A DNA stretch of 64,000 bases from Rosa chinensis (GCF_002994745.2 NC_037090.1:16604001-16668000); one strand, 5' to 3'; shown: positions 45,529 to 57,926, numbered from the stretch's first letter. Notes: generated by a model from the sequence alone, not told the origin. Translations and numbers: made by a program.

Positions 45529-46499
45529 TTTTTTTTTTTTAGGGCAACGGAAGACTGATCCATTGATGGTAAATCATACGACCTCACTCGGTCAAGCATG
45601 AAGGGTACAAACACCCCTCATATTACAATGCATGCTCTTGAAGAGTACTAAATCCGAAGAAATCCAAAAAAACTAAAGACCAAACTGACTGCACAAGCAA
45701 TCAGACTAAACCCAAAGGGAATACAAAAACTAAAAACCGAAAGAAACTAACAACTAAATTTATTCTGACATAACCCTAAATCTCCGCATCTGCCTTGATT
45801 AGCTTGGGGCCTAAGACCATCTTGGTGTACCCCTCCACCAGTCAAAACAGTGAAACAGCCTGGATCTAGGATCATGTTGAGTACAGCCCACAACAAGCAT
45901 ACCAAGAGACCCGGCCCAACTTCAGCCCAAAACAGAGAGAGGAGGAAAAGTGGGCTTAAGCCCAAACGCCCAGCCCAACTCCCACTGCCCTCACTCTGAG
46001 ATTGGACCAGAGAGCACCGGAAACCTAGAGGGCTCGTCGGAGCCGCTGCTACCCCTACACATCCGACTTCTGCCCTTCCAACATCTCCGGCGGTCGGCCA
46101 CGCCCTTCAGCCATTAGAGGAATTCGGCGGAACCTAGTGTGGGTGCTCACCAAACCTCGCAGGCAATCAAGTCCTCCAAGCCTCGCCCCGACTTCACTCC
46201 CTAATCCGCTGCACAGATCCGATCACCACCACCAGTCGAGGGTTGCTGCCACTGCACGCACACCCATACAGAACTCGACGTTGATACCACCTCCATAAGA
46301 CAAAGCTCGACCTCTGAGCCGCGACCTTGGCCTCAACACCCAAATCGACGGGAGAAGTCTTACCCGCCTGCGCTACAGAACCGAGAAGGCGACGCCGAGT
46401 GTCAAAAGCAAGCAGACGAAGCCGCCGCCCTACTTCACGAAACTAGGGTTTCGGAATGCAGCTCCGCGAAAAGTGGATCGCTACTTATCCATAAAATGT
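45529..46499 (-). mobile_element. Non-autonomous poly(A) retroposon, 0.97 kb
   Basis: CATTTAACAAAGAAAC is duplicated exactly at 45513-45528 and 46500-46515 (16 bp). A T-run at 45529-45540 is the poly(A) tail read on the plus strand, so the element points left. The body is GC-rich compared with its flanks, with CCTAGTTTCG near its 5' end. No known protein domain is visible. It resembles the retroposons at 34531 and 39061 in structure but shares little obvious sequence with them. Confidence 0.85.
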
Positions 46500-46559
46500 C
46501 ATTTAACAAAGAAACATTGATTGGATTGCATCCATTATTATTGAACTACAAAATTGTAC

Positions 46560-47905
46560 CTTATTAAAATTCCTCAAAATTGTATCTAAAATGTGGTCTT
46601 TACCTATCCCTCCAAAGATTAAAGTGTTTGTTTGGCAGCTCATTAAAGGCAGATAAAGAAGCAGAGACATTATTACTCAAACTTAGCTATTGATCATTTG
46701 ATTGTTCTTATCCCTTCTATATATAATAATGCTTTAGAATCTTTATATCACTTTTTTCTTACTGCCAGTTTACAAAACTGGTTTGGCACTACTCTGAGTT
46801 CGACATCAACCCTCCTGACTGAATGATTCCGTTTTAAATTGGTTAGATTAGAACATCTTTAGCAGACTATCTATTCTGACTCCTTAGCTATTTTGGAGAG
46901 CATGTTTAGCTCACCAGACTTCTAAATGGCTCTCTATTATAACTTTTAGCTATCTCGCTCCTAAATATAGAGAGCGAGATGAGACTCTCTATAATTTAAT
47001 ACATTCATTTTGAGTAATTTTATATAATTTATAAATACATTTAAACTATTTAATCTTTACTTAAAAAATAATATAAATTCAAAACTAGCTAAAATAGATA
47101 GCACTGATACAAACGTATTTCTAAAATGGCTAGCCAAAATAACTTTTTAGCTACTCTGGCTAAAATTTGACTCAAAAATGATTAGCATTGCTAAAGAAGT
47201 TCTTATCTAGTTACTAACTAATTCTCAGCATCGTATTTGTTTCTCAAACTTTCTGTTTATTTGTTATAATATTTGGTATGCTGGAAACCAGTTGATCTTC
47301 AAGAACATCAGGAAAGATCCATTCCAAATTGTCTACTCAGCTGCAAATATGATTTCATCTTATGACCCTTACTCAACGAAACACACTAAAAGGATGCCCT
47401 CTCCTACTAATATTATTCGATGGAATCCTCATCACCTCAGGATTTTCTTAAATTGAATTTTGATTGATATTTTTATCATGACAATCGAGGAGCTGCTGGA
47501 ATTGTTGTAAGAGATGATCATGTTCTTCCTGTATTAGCTTCTGCCAAAAAGATTGGTCACTCAAATGTCCTTCTTACATAAGCTGTAGTCCTCAGAGCAG
47601 GCTTCCATGCTGCCCTTTCATGGTCACTCCAAAATTCAGATACAGGGAGATTCAAAAATCCTGATTAAGTGCGTAAATAATGCCATAGCCGTCCCCTGGC
47701 GTATCAATTTCAAGCTATTGAATTCAAGCATGTTCGGAGAGAGGCGAACGTTGTTGCATATGCACATACCAACCGAGGACATTCTGTTAATATTTAGCTG
47801 GAACAGAGCTCTACCTGTTGCACATGCCTTTAATTTTAATTATCATGAAATAGGTTAGGGGATTATTTTTGTAATGTTCATTTACTAATTGAAAAAAAAA
47901 AAAAT
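46560..47905 (+). pseudogene. Decayed LINE ORF2 remnant (zinc-binding region and RNase H)
   Basis: 46588-46660 reads MWSLPIPPKIKVFVWQLIKG, the start of the zinc-binding reverse-transcriptase domain. 46740-46830 continues in damaged form. After a MITE, 47260-47300 reads WYAGNQLIFKN. 47430-47830 carries RNase H pieces: RGAAGIVVRDDHVLPV, LRAGFHAALSWSLQNS and HVRREANVVAYAHTNRG. An A-run at 47891-47903 is the tail. Stops and shifts are frequent, and the endonuclease and the polymerase core are missing. It is older than the other LINEs in the window. Confidence 0.75.
46848..47212. mobile_element. MITE inside the LINE remnant
   Basis: The left end AGAACATCTTTAGCAGAC and the inverted right end AGAACTTCTTTAGCAATG form a terminal inverted repeat. 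The interior is rich in TAGCTA and CTCTAT motifs. It interrupts the zinc-binding and RNase H coding remnant. Related GAGCATCTCCAGC-type MITEs are common in plants. The target duplication is unclear. Confidence 0.6.
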
Positions 47906-47917
47906 ACAGGTTTGGAC

Positions 47918-48205
47918 AGAATATGCATAACCATTTCACTCCTTCATCTCTTCTCATCGTTGTTGTACTTATCAAGTCGATTTAGGCTATCAGTGCAGAA
48001 AAGATGGATTTTGAATATTAAAGGGGGAGAAGGGACCAGGACAATGGGGAGATCTTATAAGGTTGACTGCAGCACACGAAAGCAAGAAAAATAGTTCGAA
48101 GCGTGCTACCAAAGTGATCTCAGGTTCAAAGGACCTTCCAGAAAGTTACTATAAGCCTGCCGATGCAACTTTCAATCAGCAGACTGAAAACCCTATACCC
48201 ATTAG
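47918..48205 (+). pseudogene. Alpha carbonic anhydrase pseudogene fragment (exon 1 and 2 equivalents)
   Basis: From ATG 47924 one frame reads MHNHFTPSSLLIVVVLIKSI, a signal-peptide-like core. A stop and then AISAEKMDFEY follow. After a frame change comes GPGQWGDL (compare GPQHWGYL and GPEHWGDL in the two genes), then KRATKVISGSKDL and YYKPADATF. These line up with [12 protein letters not shown] and YKPANATI of alphaCA-2. The stretch carrying the conserved Cys and the QSPI motif has been deleted. No intron separates the signal peptide from the mature part, unlike the two functional genes. It lacks the zinc-binding exons. It directly follows the tail of a LINE remnant. Confidence 0.8.
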
Positions 48206-48714
48206 CAACCGCAAAAATTCTGGTATACACCAAAGTGCATAAGTGACACCAATTTCATTTCAAGATTTCAAATGGGAGAAAAGTTGGAGGAACACAAAAG
48301 GTTAACGTCTCTATCCCAAAGGTTTAACGTCTTCAGCTTTGGCCCCTTTCAAATCTCAATCTTTTCAATCTCTAGTATCAGTTGCAAACCTATATTCATA
48401 TTTGGATCAAAAATGGATTATAATGATGGCACATGTGATATAATGGAACATACTCCATTTATGATAAAGCGTCATACGATTTATTCTCACACTACAAAAA
48501 GCAACCCTTGTCCCTTTCCACTGGCATCTAGAAATTTGCTCAAATACGAGCAAATATCTAACCAGTGAACCTACAGAGAAACTAGCAGGCAATGAATAAG
48601 GGACAAGCACTAACTAAGACTCCAACCTGACCCAGAACTAAAAGCTGCCTTTTGTGATTGTGACCAACCCGACTTAGAACCTAAAACAGTGTAAGGTAAT
48701 GACCTGCACGTCAT
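48206..48714 (-). other. Spacer and 3' UTR of the ubiquitin ligase gene
   Basis: No separate gene is visible. Part of it must be the 3' untranslated region of the minus-strand gene at 48715-51144; its end cannot be fixed from sequence. Confidence 0.4.
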
Positions 48715-51144
48715 TCATCTCACCATCTCTGAAACCCTTGATGAGCATGATGCTGGCCCTCTTTGTGTCTGCCTCGTATTGTAGGATTTGCATTTGAGGC
48801 ATTTGAGTGCCACAATGTGAAAATTTACCTCTGACGTTTGTCCACAATCATTGCAGAGGATCCAGACCTACACATTTACAAATACAGTGAGAGATATGTT
48901 GATAATCACCCTAGTTGCAGTAGTGGTAGAAAGTAATCATACAAATACACTTACCAACTTATTCTGATACATCGGAGGCATTGGAGTCGCATCAATCTGA
49001 AATAGGTATGAAAGAGATTAGTAAGCTACAACAGATAGGCAAAAATTAAGATTCATATTGTAAGGAATCATCAGGTCACTTACCTCGTGGTCCAGTTTTT
49101 CCCACACACGTGACATATCACAGTACGATTTTGAGCAAACTGGGCAAGAATACCTGCACGGCAATATACAATTTGATGAATTAAAACAGAAGCTTCTTTA
49201 TATAACTCGCTAACAATTCATATTGGACTCTAAAGTTTCATCCATATATCCATAGATATATGTGGAACAAAAATTGGCTTACTGAAAATGCCGCTCCATC
49301 TCTTTCACACATTCCAAATGTATAGTGTGCCCACATGGTAAGACAGTAATGTCTGCTGTCGTATCAAAAAGAAACTGTGCAAATAACTTATATGAGTCGG
49401 TACACTAGAGAGCATAAAATACCAAATTAATACTAAGAAATAAGTTGCCTAATATCTTCCACAAATTACCTCAAAGCACACAGGGCAATTGTGATGCATT
49501 GCTTTTTCCACACAATTGTGTGAATCCTTCAGCACTGTTGAGTAACAGCACCCTAAAGCACATACAGAGATGTTCCAATTTAGAAAAGCACATCGTTACA
49601 AATGATTTGGAAGTAATAAAAGCGCAAGGTTAATATCTTACCACATCTGTCACAGTGGAAAAAGTTCTCCGCACCCCCGGTTCTGCAACACCAAGTAAAA
49701 CACAAACACGTGCAATTGCTTAAATGTAAGACAACAAAACGACAACGATTCGTAATCCCTACTCACGACAATGAAACGTAATCAACATACGAACAACGAA
49801 CAAACAATATTCAAAGCCAAAGACAAAAATTAATGATAGGGAACAACAAAAATTGCCGCAAAGAGTCTAACCTGCAGATGCCGCATTGATCACAATGATA
49901 CTGCTTTTTCGAAACCTAACATAACAAAGTAGATTTCTAATGACGCAAGTGTATTGAAGACAATGCACTATATCTACGAGAATGTGAACTTAAGCAGATC
50001 TCCTTTTTCATCAAATAAAAGCTGAGAGACTTACGTCATCATCAAAAAACTTGCATTTGGGGCAAAAGTAGTTTCCCATGCAAACCCCACATTGGCTACA
50101 GTGCTGTTGAACCTGAAGGAAAATAATAAATTCAGCTAGAAGTCATCAACCAGAACCTTGAATAATTACAATCACAGTTGTCAGAATAATTTAAAGACGG
50201 CTTACATCTTGTTCTGTGTTGCACAATGAACAGATGACCTAAAAGACACAAGCAAATAAAAATAAAACTGAATTAGTATACCTTTACCACATGCACAGTT
50301 AACTTCAATTGAAAACGAAAAGGACGGGTTCCAAGTTGGCAAAATATCTCCCAAGTATTCAAAAGAGATATAAAAGAAAGATGCTGAACCTTATCCACAA
50401 AGTTTAGATCTTTGCCATACAAACCCCTTAACGCTACACATCATTAGCAGACTTAAAAGAAAAGTCAGCATTGATAAGTATGCAGGGTATACCCTGCAGA
50501 CTCCAGGTCAATTTAATGAACTTTTTATTCCCAATCTTTTTCAGTCACATTTTCCTTAAATTTTCGTTTTCTTTGCCGTAAAATGACAGCTGTAAACAGA
50601 AAATATTCTTCCAAAACAAAAATTAAACAGATTATAAGCAAAGCAACCGACCCTTTTCAGATCATGGCGAGGAATATCATGGCGATCAACTGGTTCAACT
50701 TCCAAAGCATTCTACTCCAAAAACAAAGAAACCAAAAAACCCAAATTACAACAAGCTGAATCATAACTATCATGCATTAAAGTTTCTGTAATCGCAAGTA
50801 ACATAAAACCCCAAAAGCAAACGAGCAGGATTTAAAATTAAAAACACAAAACAAAACTGACCTTGGCTTCGTTATGGCAATGCCTGCAGTCGAAAATCTC
50901 ATCACAACAAGGTGCTCTGATCTTGCATCCCCGTCTGTAATGCATGCACCTTCAAAACAAAAAGATTACAATAAAAAAAAATCAGCTCATACAACCATGA
51001 AACAAAAAATCACGGACGGAACAAATATATAGCTAGAAATTAATACCCAAATTCCCCAGGTCCCTTCTCCCTGACAGACTGTTCATCCACACAAGAATGT
51101 TCCTTCCCAACAGTCACTTGGGTCTCCAAAAATCCGCCCTCCAT
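48715..51144 (-). CDS. CHY/CTCHY/RING-type zinc-finger E3 ubiquitin ligase, twelve exons
   Basis: Minus-strand exons: 51144-51047, 50949-50862, 50711-50652, 50238-50206, 50112-50035, 49915-49872, 49682-49642, 49552-49470, 49374-49283, 49153-49084, 48996-48955 and 48867-48715. They join in frame to 293 aa with GT-AG introns. The CHY finger is [20 protein letters not shown] onward, with CRHCHNEA and the [10 protein letters not shown] and [10 protein letters not shown] pairs. The CTCHY finger is [12 protein letters not shown] to YHCDQCGIC. The RING finger is [21 protein letters not shown] and CPVCSKS. A C-terminal zinc ribbon ([21 protein letters not shown]) follows. This is the full architecture of plant MIEL1 and CHYR1/RZPF34 (animal RCHY1/Pirh2). 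MIEL1 and CHYR1 ubiquitinate regulators in defence and in abscisic acid and drought responses; the role here is inferred from family. All zinc ligands appear present, so it should be functional. Confidence 0.96.
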
Positions 51145-51340
51145 TTCCTCCAAAACCCACCTATTACCTATATATACGTATCAATCACGAAGCTTTGATA
51201 ATCGAAGCTCATATGCAAAACGGCGACAGAAGAAGAATGAGGAAGAAGAAGCTTACCAGAAAGAGAAAGAGAGAGAGAGAGAGAGTGGAAAGCCCTCAGA
51301 AGCTGATATATTAAATAAATTCGATGGTTTCCTTCTTCCC
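51145..51340 (-). promoter_or_regulatory. 5' UTR and promoter-proximal region of the ubiquitin ligase gene
   Basis: On the minus strand a pyrimidine-rich leader contains a (CT)n tract (51264-51288), common in plant 5' UTRs. TTTAATATATC near 51306-51316 is a possible TATA element. A CTGGTAAGCTTC stretch at about 51251 may be the donor of a short 5' UTR intron ending near 51170. These are inferences from position. Confidence 0.4.
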
Positions 51341-53671
51341 CTTTTTTTATATGAAACTGTTGGCGAGGCGCCACGCCAGCTTTGGCCGGTCGACATTAGT
51401 GTAATCTAATCCCCTCATGATTAACTCTAATAATTGCACTACTCCAGGTGAAGAGGATGCGTCTAAATCCAGAACCAAACGACGTCGTTTCTGGGTCCGG
51501 GTGGTTTTTGGTAGGAATTGGATTTTGTGCAGTGTGCGGGTCCCGATAGTTTGGCGGGAAAGCCGGAGGGATTTTACGACTATAGCTGGGTTAGTTTTGT
51601 TAATGAGGCGGGATTTGGAGGGTAATAAGGGGATTTTAGGAGGGGTAATGATGCGGATAAGGGTTGCTGACTGGATGGGGTTAAATGAGGCGGGGCCCCG
51701 GAAACGACATGCTGATTGTCGTTTTGTGGGGTATGTGTTAAGTTGTAACGCTTTTTGGGGGGAGAGGTCGTTTTCGTGACGGGTCGGGCTAACTTTGAGT
51801 TAATGGACCACGTGGTCAATGACGTGAGGGTTATCCAAATGTACAGTAGCTGTTATGCCTACGTGGCACTATGGCATGCATGCAGAGTGACAGCTGGAAA
51901 GTCATCTGGTCAACTCTGCCGATCAGAATAGTTAATAGTCTCTAAAGGGCTGAAACTGTTTGGAGAATTCAAAGCCCGTTATGTAATAGGGCCTGAATTA
52001 GCTATGACCTAGTTGAACAGAGACATTGACGGAAGAAAAGAAATGGAAATGGGCCAAGAAAAAAAAACAACGGACCAAGATTGTTGTGTGTTCAAGGTAT
52101 GTACATCAATAATCTCTTTATTTTTCTTTTCTAGAATTGAATTATAATTTAGTGGTCAAATAAAGGTACAGTGTTTAGGGTTTAATAAATTAGGGTTCTT
52201 GAAGAACTTAAAACTTAATTTGATGGATAACGTATATATGTTGAGATTGAAAACTAGAAGTTCTTTTATTAGCTTGCAAGTATGATTGCGTGGTGTGGCG
52301 CCGTCTCTGTGCTTCTTCATTCGTTAAAGGATTTTAGGGATTTTCTTTCTTTCTTATTTCGTTATCAGGTTAATTATGGTTAGCTATAATTTGATTTTGT
52401 GAGAATTTGAATACTTTTAGTTTGATCTTCTAATTTATGCAATACCACTCCTCTGTTTACATTGTCACATACTTGCATCTCATTCTACATAAAATCATAT
52501 GCAGTCATTTCTGAAAGATTCAAATAGGACGTGCAACTATTTGAACATATATTGTGATCTTCCTCTTCTTTGGGGATCTTGATTTAATAGTTATAGAGGT
52601 TCATATTCTTAGCCTCTATATACAGGCTCTTTGTCAATTCTAGTTTGTTGTTCTTTACTTACTATTGTTATGTCTTTATTTTGTTCCACAATAAAGCACG
52701 CATGTATGAATTGTTAAAGGAAATTCTGTTATTAAGGTTCAAATGCTCAAATGCATGTTCTAGAAAATAAAATGTATACTTGTATCTACAATGCTTTGTT
52801 GGTTTTTGCTCTTTTCTATTAAACATTGTGTTGAAGATTTATCAAATTATAGACATGATGATTGACCCATTGTTTTATACAACTAGAGGATAGTTTCTCC
52901 TCACGACCTGTTTGTAAATTCGATTGTACGTCGTCTCTTGTATATATTGAAGTACTAGTTTCAATGAATCAGACTTTCAATTGCTTTGGCACAAGAGCAC
53001 AATGAACGTACTTTTTTTTTTCCTATAGCTACCCATCTTGGTTCTTATTACATGCTTGACCCCCTAAATGTATACAAACACACTTAAGGTGGGACAAGTA
53101 AGATTACTGAGTTGGTCATGAATCGTAGAGATGACATTACTAGTTGTTCCTATACATTGTTCAATTATCGTGAAAAAAAATAATGTCATCGCCGATTCCC
53201 ATCTCGATAATTCATCAAAAATTGGGACTCTTTCTTCATCATGTTTTACTGCATTTTTGATTGTTGATTTTGAATCATCAGTGAGGTGCATGTCCACAGG
53301 GAAAGCATTCTAGTAAAACCTGTTACTAAGAGATATCTCCATTTGGGACTAGTGGTGGTTGGTAGTATAGTTGTTACCTGTTAGCAAGCATTGATATGTG
53401 TTGCACCTTGTTTAGTTGTTCAGATAAACCATCTATGTTCCATTCATAGAGTTTATATGAGGAGACAGAGAATTAGTTTTGAAGATTTCTTTCTTCAAAT
53501 TGTATGTTCGGAGGCCATTATACCAATCTCTAGTTGTATATAGGATTCCTTTGTTGCTTATTCTTTTCAATCCAAGATTTTAAATGTTTGTTATATTTTA
53601 CTGATATTGCAGTTTCAAAACTTAATTATTTTCTGAATCAATTTGAAGATTTGTTACCTTAATGATTGAAC
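51341..53671. other. Spacer without recognised gene
   Basis: 51400-51900 is less AT-rich and gives a 120-residue plus-strand frame and a minus-strand frame, neither with conserved motifs. It is probably distal promoter of the divergent-facing ubiquitin ligase. The rest is AT-rich. Confidence 0.4.
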
Positions 53672-53945
53672 TTCCTTTTTTCTTTTTTTTTTTTAGAAAA
53701 GTCAACTTTTATTCAATCAAACCAACGATTACATATATCGGGATTGACCCGTTGTAGTTTCAGTATCTCCCAACAACCTGGGAATACATCCTCTACTCAA
53801 ATCTCTCCTATCCGCATCAGTTAAAGGCCTCTCACTAGAAGTGATGGACATGAGCCAAGAAGGCACATCTTCTAACCATAATTCCCGCCCACTCCCTCGG
53901 GCTACAAACTTTGCAATTGCATCAGAGGACTCCACCTTTCATTTT
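53672..53945 (-). mobile_element. Short LINE 3' end (RNase H tail)
   Basis: On the minus strand, 53935-53729 reads SSDAIAKFVARGSGRELWLE, then DVPSWLMSITSSE. That is the C-terminal tail of a plant LINE RNase H domain (N/S-x-x-A-x-x-x-A pattern followed by W-x-x-x-P-x-W/F-L). An A-rich tail follows (T-run at 53675-53694 on the plus strand). It is strongly 5'-truncated. Target duplication is not resolved. Confidence 0.6.
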
Positions 53946-55621
53946 TTTAACTTTCTAGCATATGTTCAATTCTTTCAATTATATTGGTATTTTCAATTTT
54001 TTTGTCCTTTATTTATTTCAGAAAAGTTGACTAAAGGTTTTTCTTTGATGATTTGGGATTGACTTGAAAGTGTGACGATTTTAGTTTCTATTGCTTCTAA
54101 TTTTCTTCTACAGTAATTAAATTTTGGTTTGCGTAATTATTTTGTTCAATTACTTTTTAAATTTCTAAAATTTTCAGTGGGGGGTTTGAAAAAGGTGAGG
54201 CAATTAATTGGTTATCTAAATGCGTGATCAAAATTGTTTCAATCGGAGTAGAAATGACAGTGTGCTATCACATTTTTTTTTTCATTTTCCTTTTGTTAAA
54301 GTTTTTAACTCATTGTTCTGATAATATTTTCAACAAAATAAAAAAGAAACATGTTGATTTGGTTGTGTAGCATAATTTTTTTTCATTTTTCAAAGATGCC
54401 TTTCCTTTGACTAGGGTTATAAGTTTGTCGATAATTTTATCTTTGGGAACATTATCATTTGACTCTATATATATTTTTAAATGTTTTCAATTTATTTTTA
54501 ATATTTTGTTAATTGTATTTGACTCAGGGTGAATAGGAGTGACAATCTCAAAATCAGTAGATGTGGGAGAAGTTTGTTCTTCATAAGGTATTTGATTACT
54601 TTTATTTGTATCTTCGTAGTATGGGTAACTAACTTGTGAAGCCGTTTTTACTGTCTTCAATTTGAGTCTTTTTAATAACTCACCTTCTAATTCCTTTATT
54701 TTAATGTTTTAAATTTCTTTATCTAGGTCAGAATCTCTTCTTGACGGATTGCCTCCATATGCAGAATATGCAATAGAATGTGAATGTCTTGAAGATTGAG
54801 CAAATTCTTGAATAGGAATGCAGGTGTGCTGTGGCCTGCTAAGAGTGGAATGAACTAAGGATTTTTTTTTTTTTTAAAAGGAACGGATTGTTTGGTCGTT
54901 CTTCACTAAAATTGATCTTTTCAATGCCATCAACATACTACTAGATACAATCAAGATTTGGAAGATTGTGTTGGATATTGGTTGGTTGAGTTTCATTTGA
55001 TGAAGACCATTTAGAAGGTAAAACAGTACAATATTTGACCATTTGATAGTATGTGGGACACAGATATTAGCATTTTCTTGACTACTTTGAATTAATAAAG
55101 CTTGATCTTTTGGATTTTTTTATATGACTTGGAGTTTGATATTTGTTCCGGTGACTATATAATGAACCCTATAAATTAAGGCTAAGGATACCGGTTAGGT
55201 TCCTTTTAAGACATGATAACCCAAAGTTTTAACATGATAAGATATTAGAACTAGAACTAACTGGATGGGATCTACAAAGTCTACTCATCTAAACAAGGCT
55301 TTGGAAGTTAAACAAAAGTGTTTTAGAAGAGTCTGTGTTGAAATCTAAACTTAGTGCCTACCTTTGAAACTTAAAGCTTCTTCAATCACCGCTTAAGCCG
55401 CATCCGCTCATGCCTCACCTGGGACTTAATGTTTGGACCTAGACCTATTGTTTGGTTTAGAAGAGGGAGCAAGAAATAAAGTTGAACTGAAAGGGTTAGA
55501 GGAAGACATAGGATAATCTGGACACAAATTAACCAATTACGTACCAACAACTTGGGCGAAAGAGTAAGGAAAAAACTAGTCTTAGCTCAAAAGCTGGGTA
55601 TTTGAGTAGAGACATAAATGT
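53946..55621. other. Spacer with a possible old minus-strand coding relic
   Basis: Minus-strand translation of about 54980-54540 gives patches of protein-like composition over several frames, with stops between, and no motif I can name. It may be an old retroelement or pararetrovirus-type relic. 53946-54530 and 54990-55620 hold nothing recognisable. Confidence 0.3.
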
Positions 55622-55630
55622 TATAAATAA

Positions 55631-56900
55631 GGAAAAAATACAGTTTTAGTCATCAACTTTCACTTGATCGATACTTTGGTCACTCATGTTTATAAAATTT
55701 CACTTTAGTCACTCAATTTTAACTCCGACTATCACTTTAGTCTGCCAGTGAATTTTTCCAATAAAAAAGGTCACATGATGCCTCACATACTATTTCATCC
55801 CTCACCTTTTACCCGCCATTTTCCTCTAACTCTTCACAATTCCCTCCAAAATCTATGGCTTCCCTCTAATTTTCCTCCCTTCTCCTTTTCCTTTGACCTG
55901 CCATTGCATCTATCTTATTAAATTCTTTAAACACATCCAACATTTTCTCTTTTGCTAGGACCTTCTCGTAGTTATTGTCATGTCTGGGCTATTGGTTAAT
56001 AGTCCCATATCATTACCAAACTTACAGAACAGATTCTTACATATCATTACCTCTGTTTTGCAGTTCTCCAATTACAGCACAAGATCAAAAGCAAGCAAGG
56101 AGATCAATATTTCAATTATAATTTTCAGATTTAAGAGAAATTTGAAGGTCTCATTTCAATTCTTTCCTTAAATGTTTAATGTCATTTATTTGAATCACAA
56201 AGCAGAAAGAAATGTACTACTTTTGTAAGAGCATGATCGTTAAAAATAGCCTCATCTCCTTCATTGTTCAGAGCAAGATCCATGATCATTGAAAACAAGA
56301 AAAAATATAATCTATTCCTTACATTCATGCAATTGCAATTGTGTAGTAATAATGGAAGAGGTAGTCTCTGTAAAATTATTTTGACTCTTTAGGTTGTTTG
56401 GAGGTCGAAGATTACAGTTTGGTCTCTAACTTCCCTGGATGGTATATGGTCCAAAGAAGGCCAACTTAAACTTGAAAGAAGCAAGGTTGCATCTTGCTTG
56501 AGTACTTAAGTACTGAGAGATTCGTCAATAGTTCACCACCATTAACTCATACCACGTTCAGAGATTCGCAATCTAACCTCTCCGTTTCTAAGATTTTAAA
56601 GCCGTAGCTTTTGTCTTTGTCTTTTCAAAAGCGTGAGATATTTTTTAAAATGTTGAAGAGACGTGTGTGAGACTTTTGGTTTGAATATAGATTGAAATTT
56701 TCTAAATTTAAAGGATGAAAATAACCCTTAAAAAATAGCATGTGATGCGTCATGTGACATTTTTTATGGAAAAAATTTACCGGATGACTAACGTAATAGT
56801 TGGAGTTAAAGTTGAGTTACTAAAGTGAAATTTTGTAAACATAGGTGACCAACGTGTCGATTAAGTGAAAGTTGACGGACTAAAACTATATTTTTTTTCC
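55631..56900. mobile_element. Non-autonomous Mutator-like element (1270 bp)
   Basis: The left end is GGAAAAAATACAGTTTTAGT. The right end, inverted, is GGAAAAAAAATATAGTTTTA. The inverted repeats extend about 110 bp, sharing CAACTTTCACTT, TTGGTCAC and AAATTTCACTTTAGT. TATAAATAA flanks both exactly (55622-55630 and 56901-56909), a 9-bp duplication. The interior has no recognised coding sequence; a 63-residue frame at 55980-56171 is unassigned. Confidence 0.9.
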
Positions 56901-56909
56901 TATAAATAA

Positions 56910-57926
56910 AGCAGAAAATAGTAAAGAAATAACAGGTCTTAGCTCAAAGGCCCCAACTGGACGGTAATCCACTATCAAGAATTTAACTCAACGTACACTC
57001 ATGGCTCTAATTCCATAGATGATAGATATAAGCTTATTTTATACAATTACACATGTAATCGTTCGACAGCAGCAAGAAGGAGCGTGAGGATATTTAATAA
57101 TTCTCCATCCTCATCTCTTTACCAACTTCATCGATCGTGTTCTAATAATTCTACCAATTCTTTTTTGGTCAATAATTCTGGCAATTGGGTGCATGGGACA
57201 CACGACGACACTGACGAATCATATGCAGTTGGTCGGCTTGTATTTTTTGGGTTTGAGCAGAATGTACGCACTTCTATCAGAAGCATTTTTTCTTTTAAGC
57301 GCATAGGTGAATTGTGTTAAAGCACTTGATGAAAGTGTTCCTCAGGAAGATATATGGACACGAGCTTTTTCTAAAAGTAGAAAAGAGTACAATGTAACGT
57401 GCAATGAGCAAATGATAAACGTATGCAGACACTACCCAACTGGACTGGAGTGGGAATAACACACAGACTCGACCAATCACATCCTCGCTTTGCTTGCATG
57501 GGTTAAAAACGTCGAGGTTCATCGACCCGGTCCTCCGATTATGGTCCGCCATTAAAAAGAGACCACAATTTACTGATGATCGTTCACGTTAATAATTTAC
57601 TGATCGATAACATCCTTGCTTTGCTTGCGTGAAAAATTTTGATTACCATTAATGATTTTGATAACAAATGTGCAAACACCAAATTCATATAAAAATAGTT
57701 TTGAACTATATGATCACTGCTGTATAAAGTTACAGTAAGGCGATGGAGACATGGACGGTGAGCAATGGACCCCAAATCTTCTTTCAAATCGAAAATATTC
57801 GGCGTTGGAAGGTAGCAAAAATATTAAATGCTGTCAGCTTCAAACCACGTCCTGCAGTTCTACAAGTGATAAGGAACTGTCGTCAACAGATTGCCACTTA
57901 TAAACTATGACTTCGGTCCTTTATAA
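56910..57926. other. Spacer without recognised gene
   Basis: Two near-repeats of an AACATCCTTGCTTTGCTTGC-like stretch occur (about 57478 and 57608). No coding content is recognised on either strand. Confidence 0.4.

Noticed and set aside
45747..45965. 72-residue minus-strand frame as a small secreted protein
   Set aside because: It lies in a non-coding poly(A) retroposon and lacks a full reading-frame context or homologue I can recognise.
51417..51779. 120-residue plus-strand frame as a gene
   Set aside because: No conserved motif, biased composition, overlapping frame on the other strand, and location upstream of the ubiquitin ligase gene; likely promoter-side DNA.
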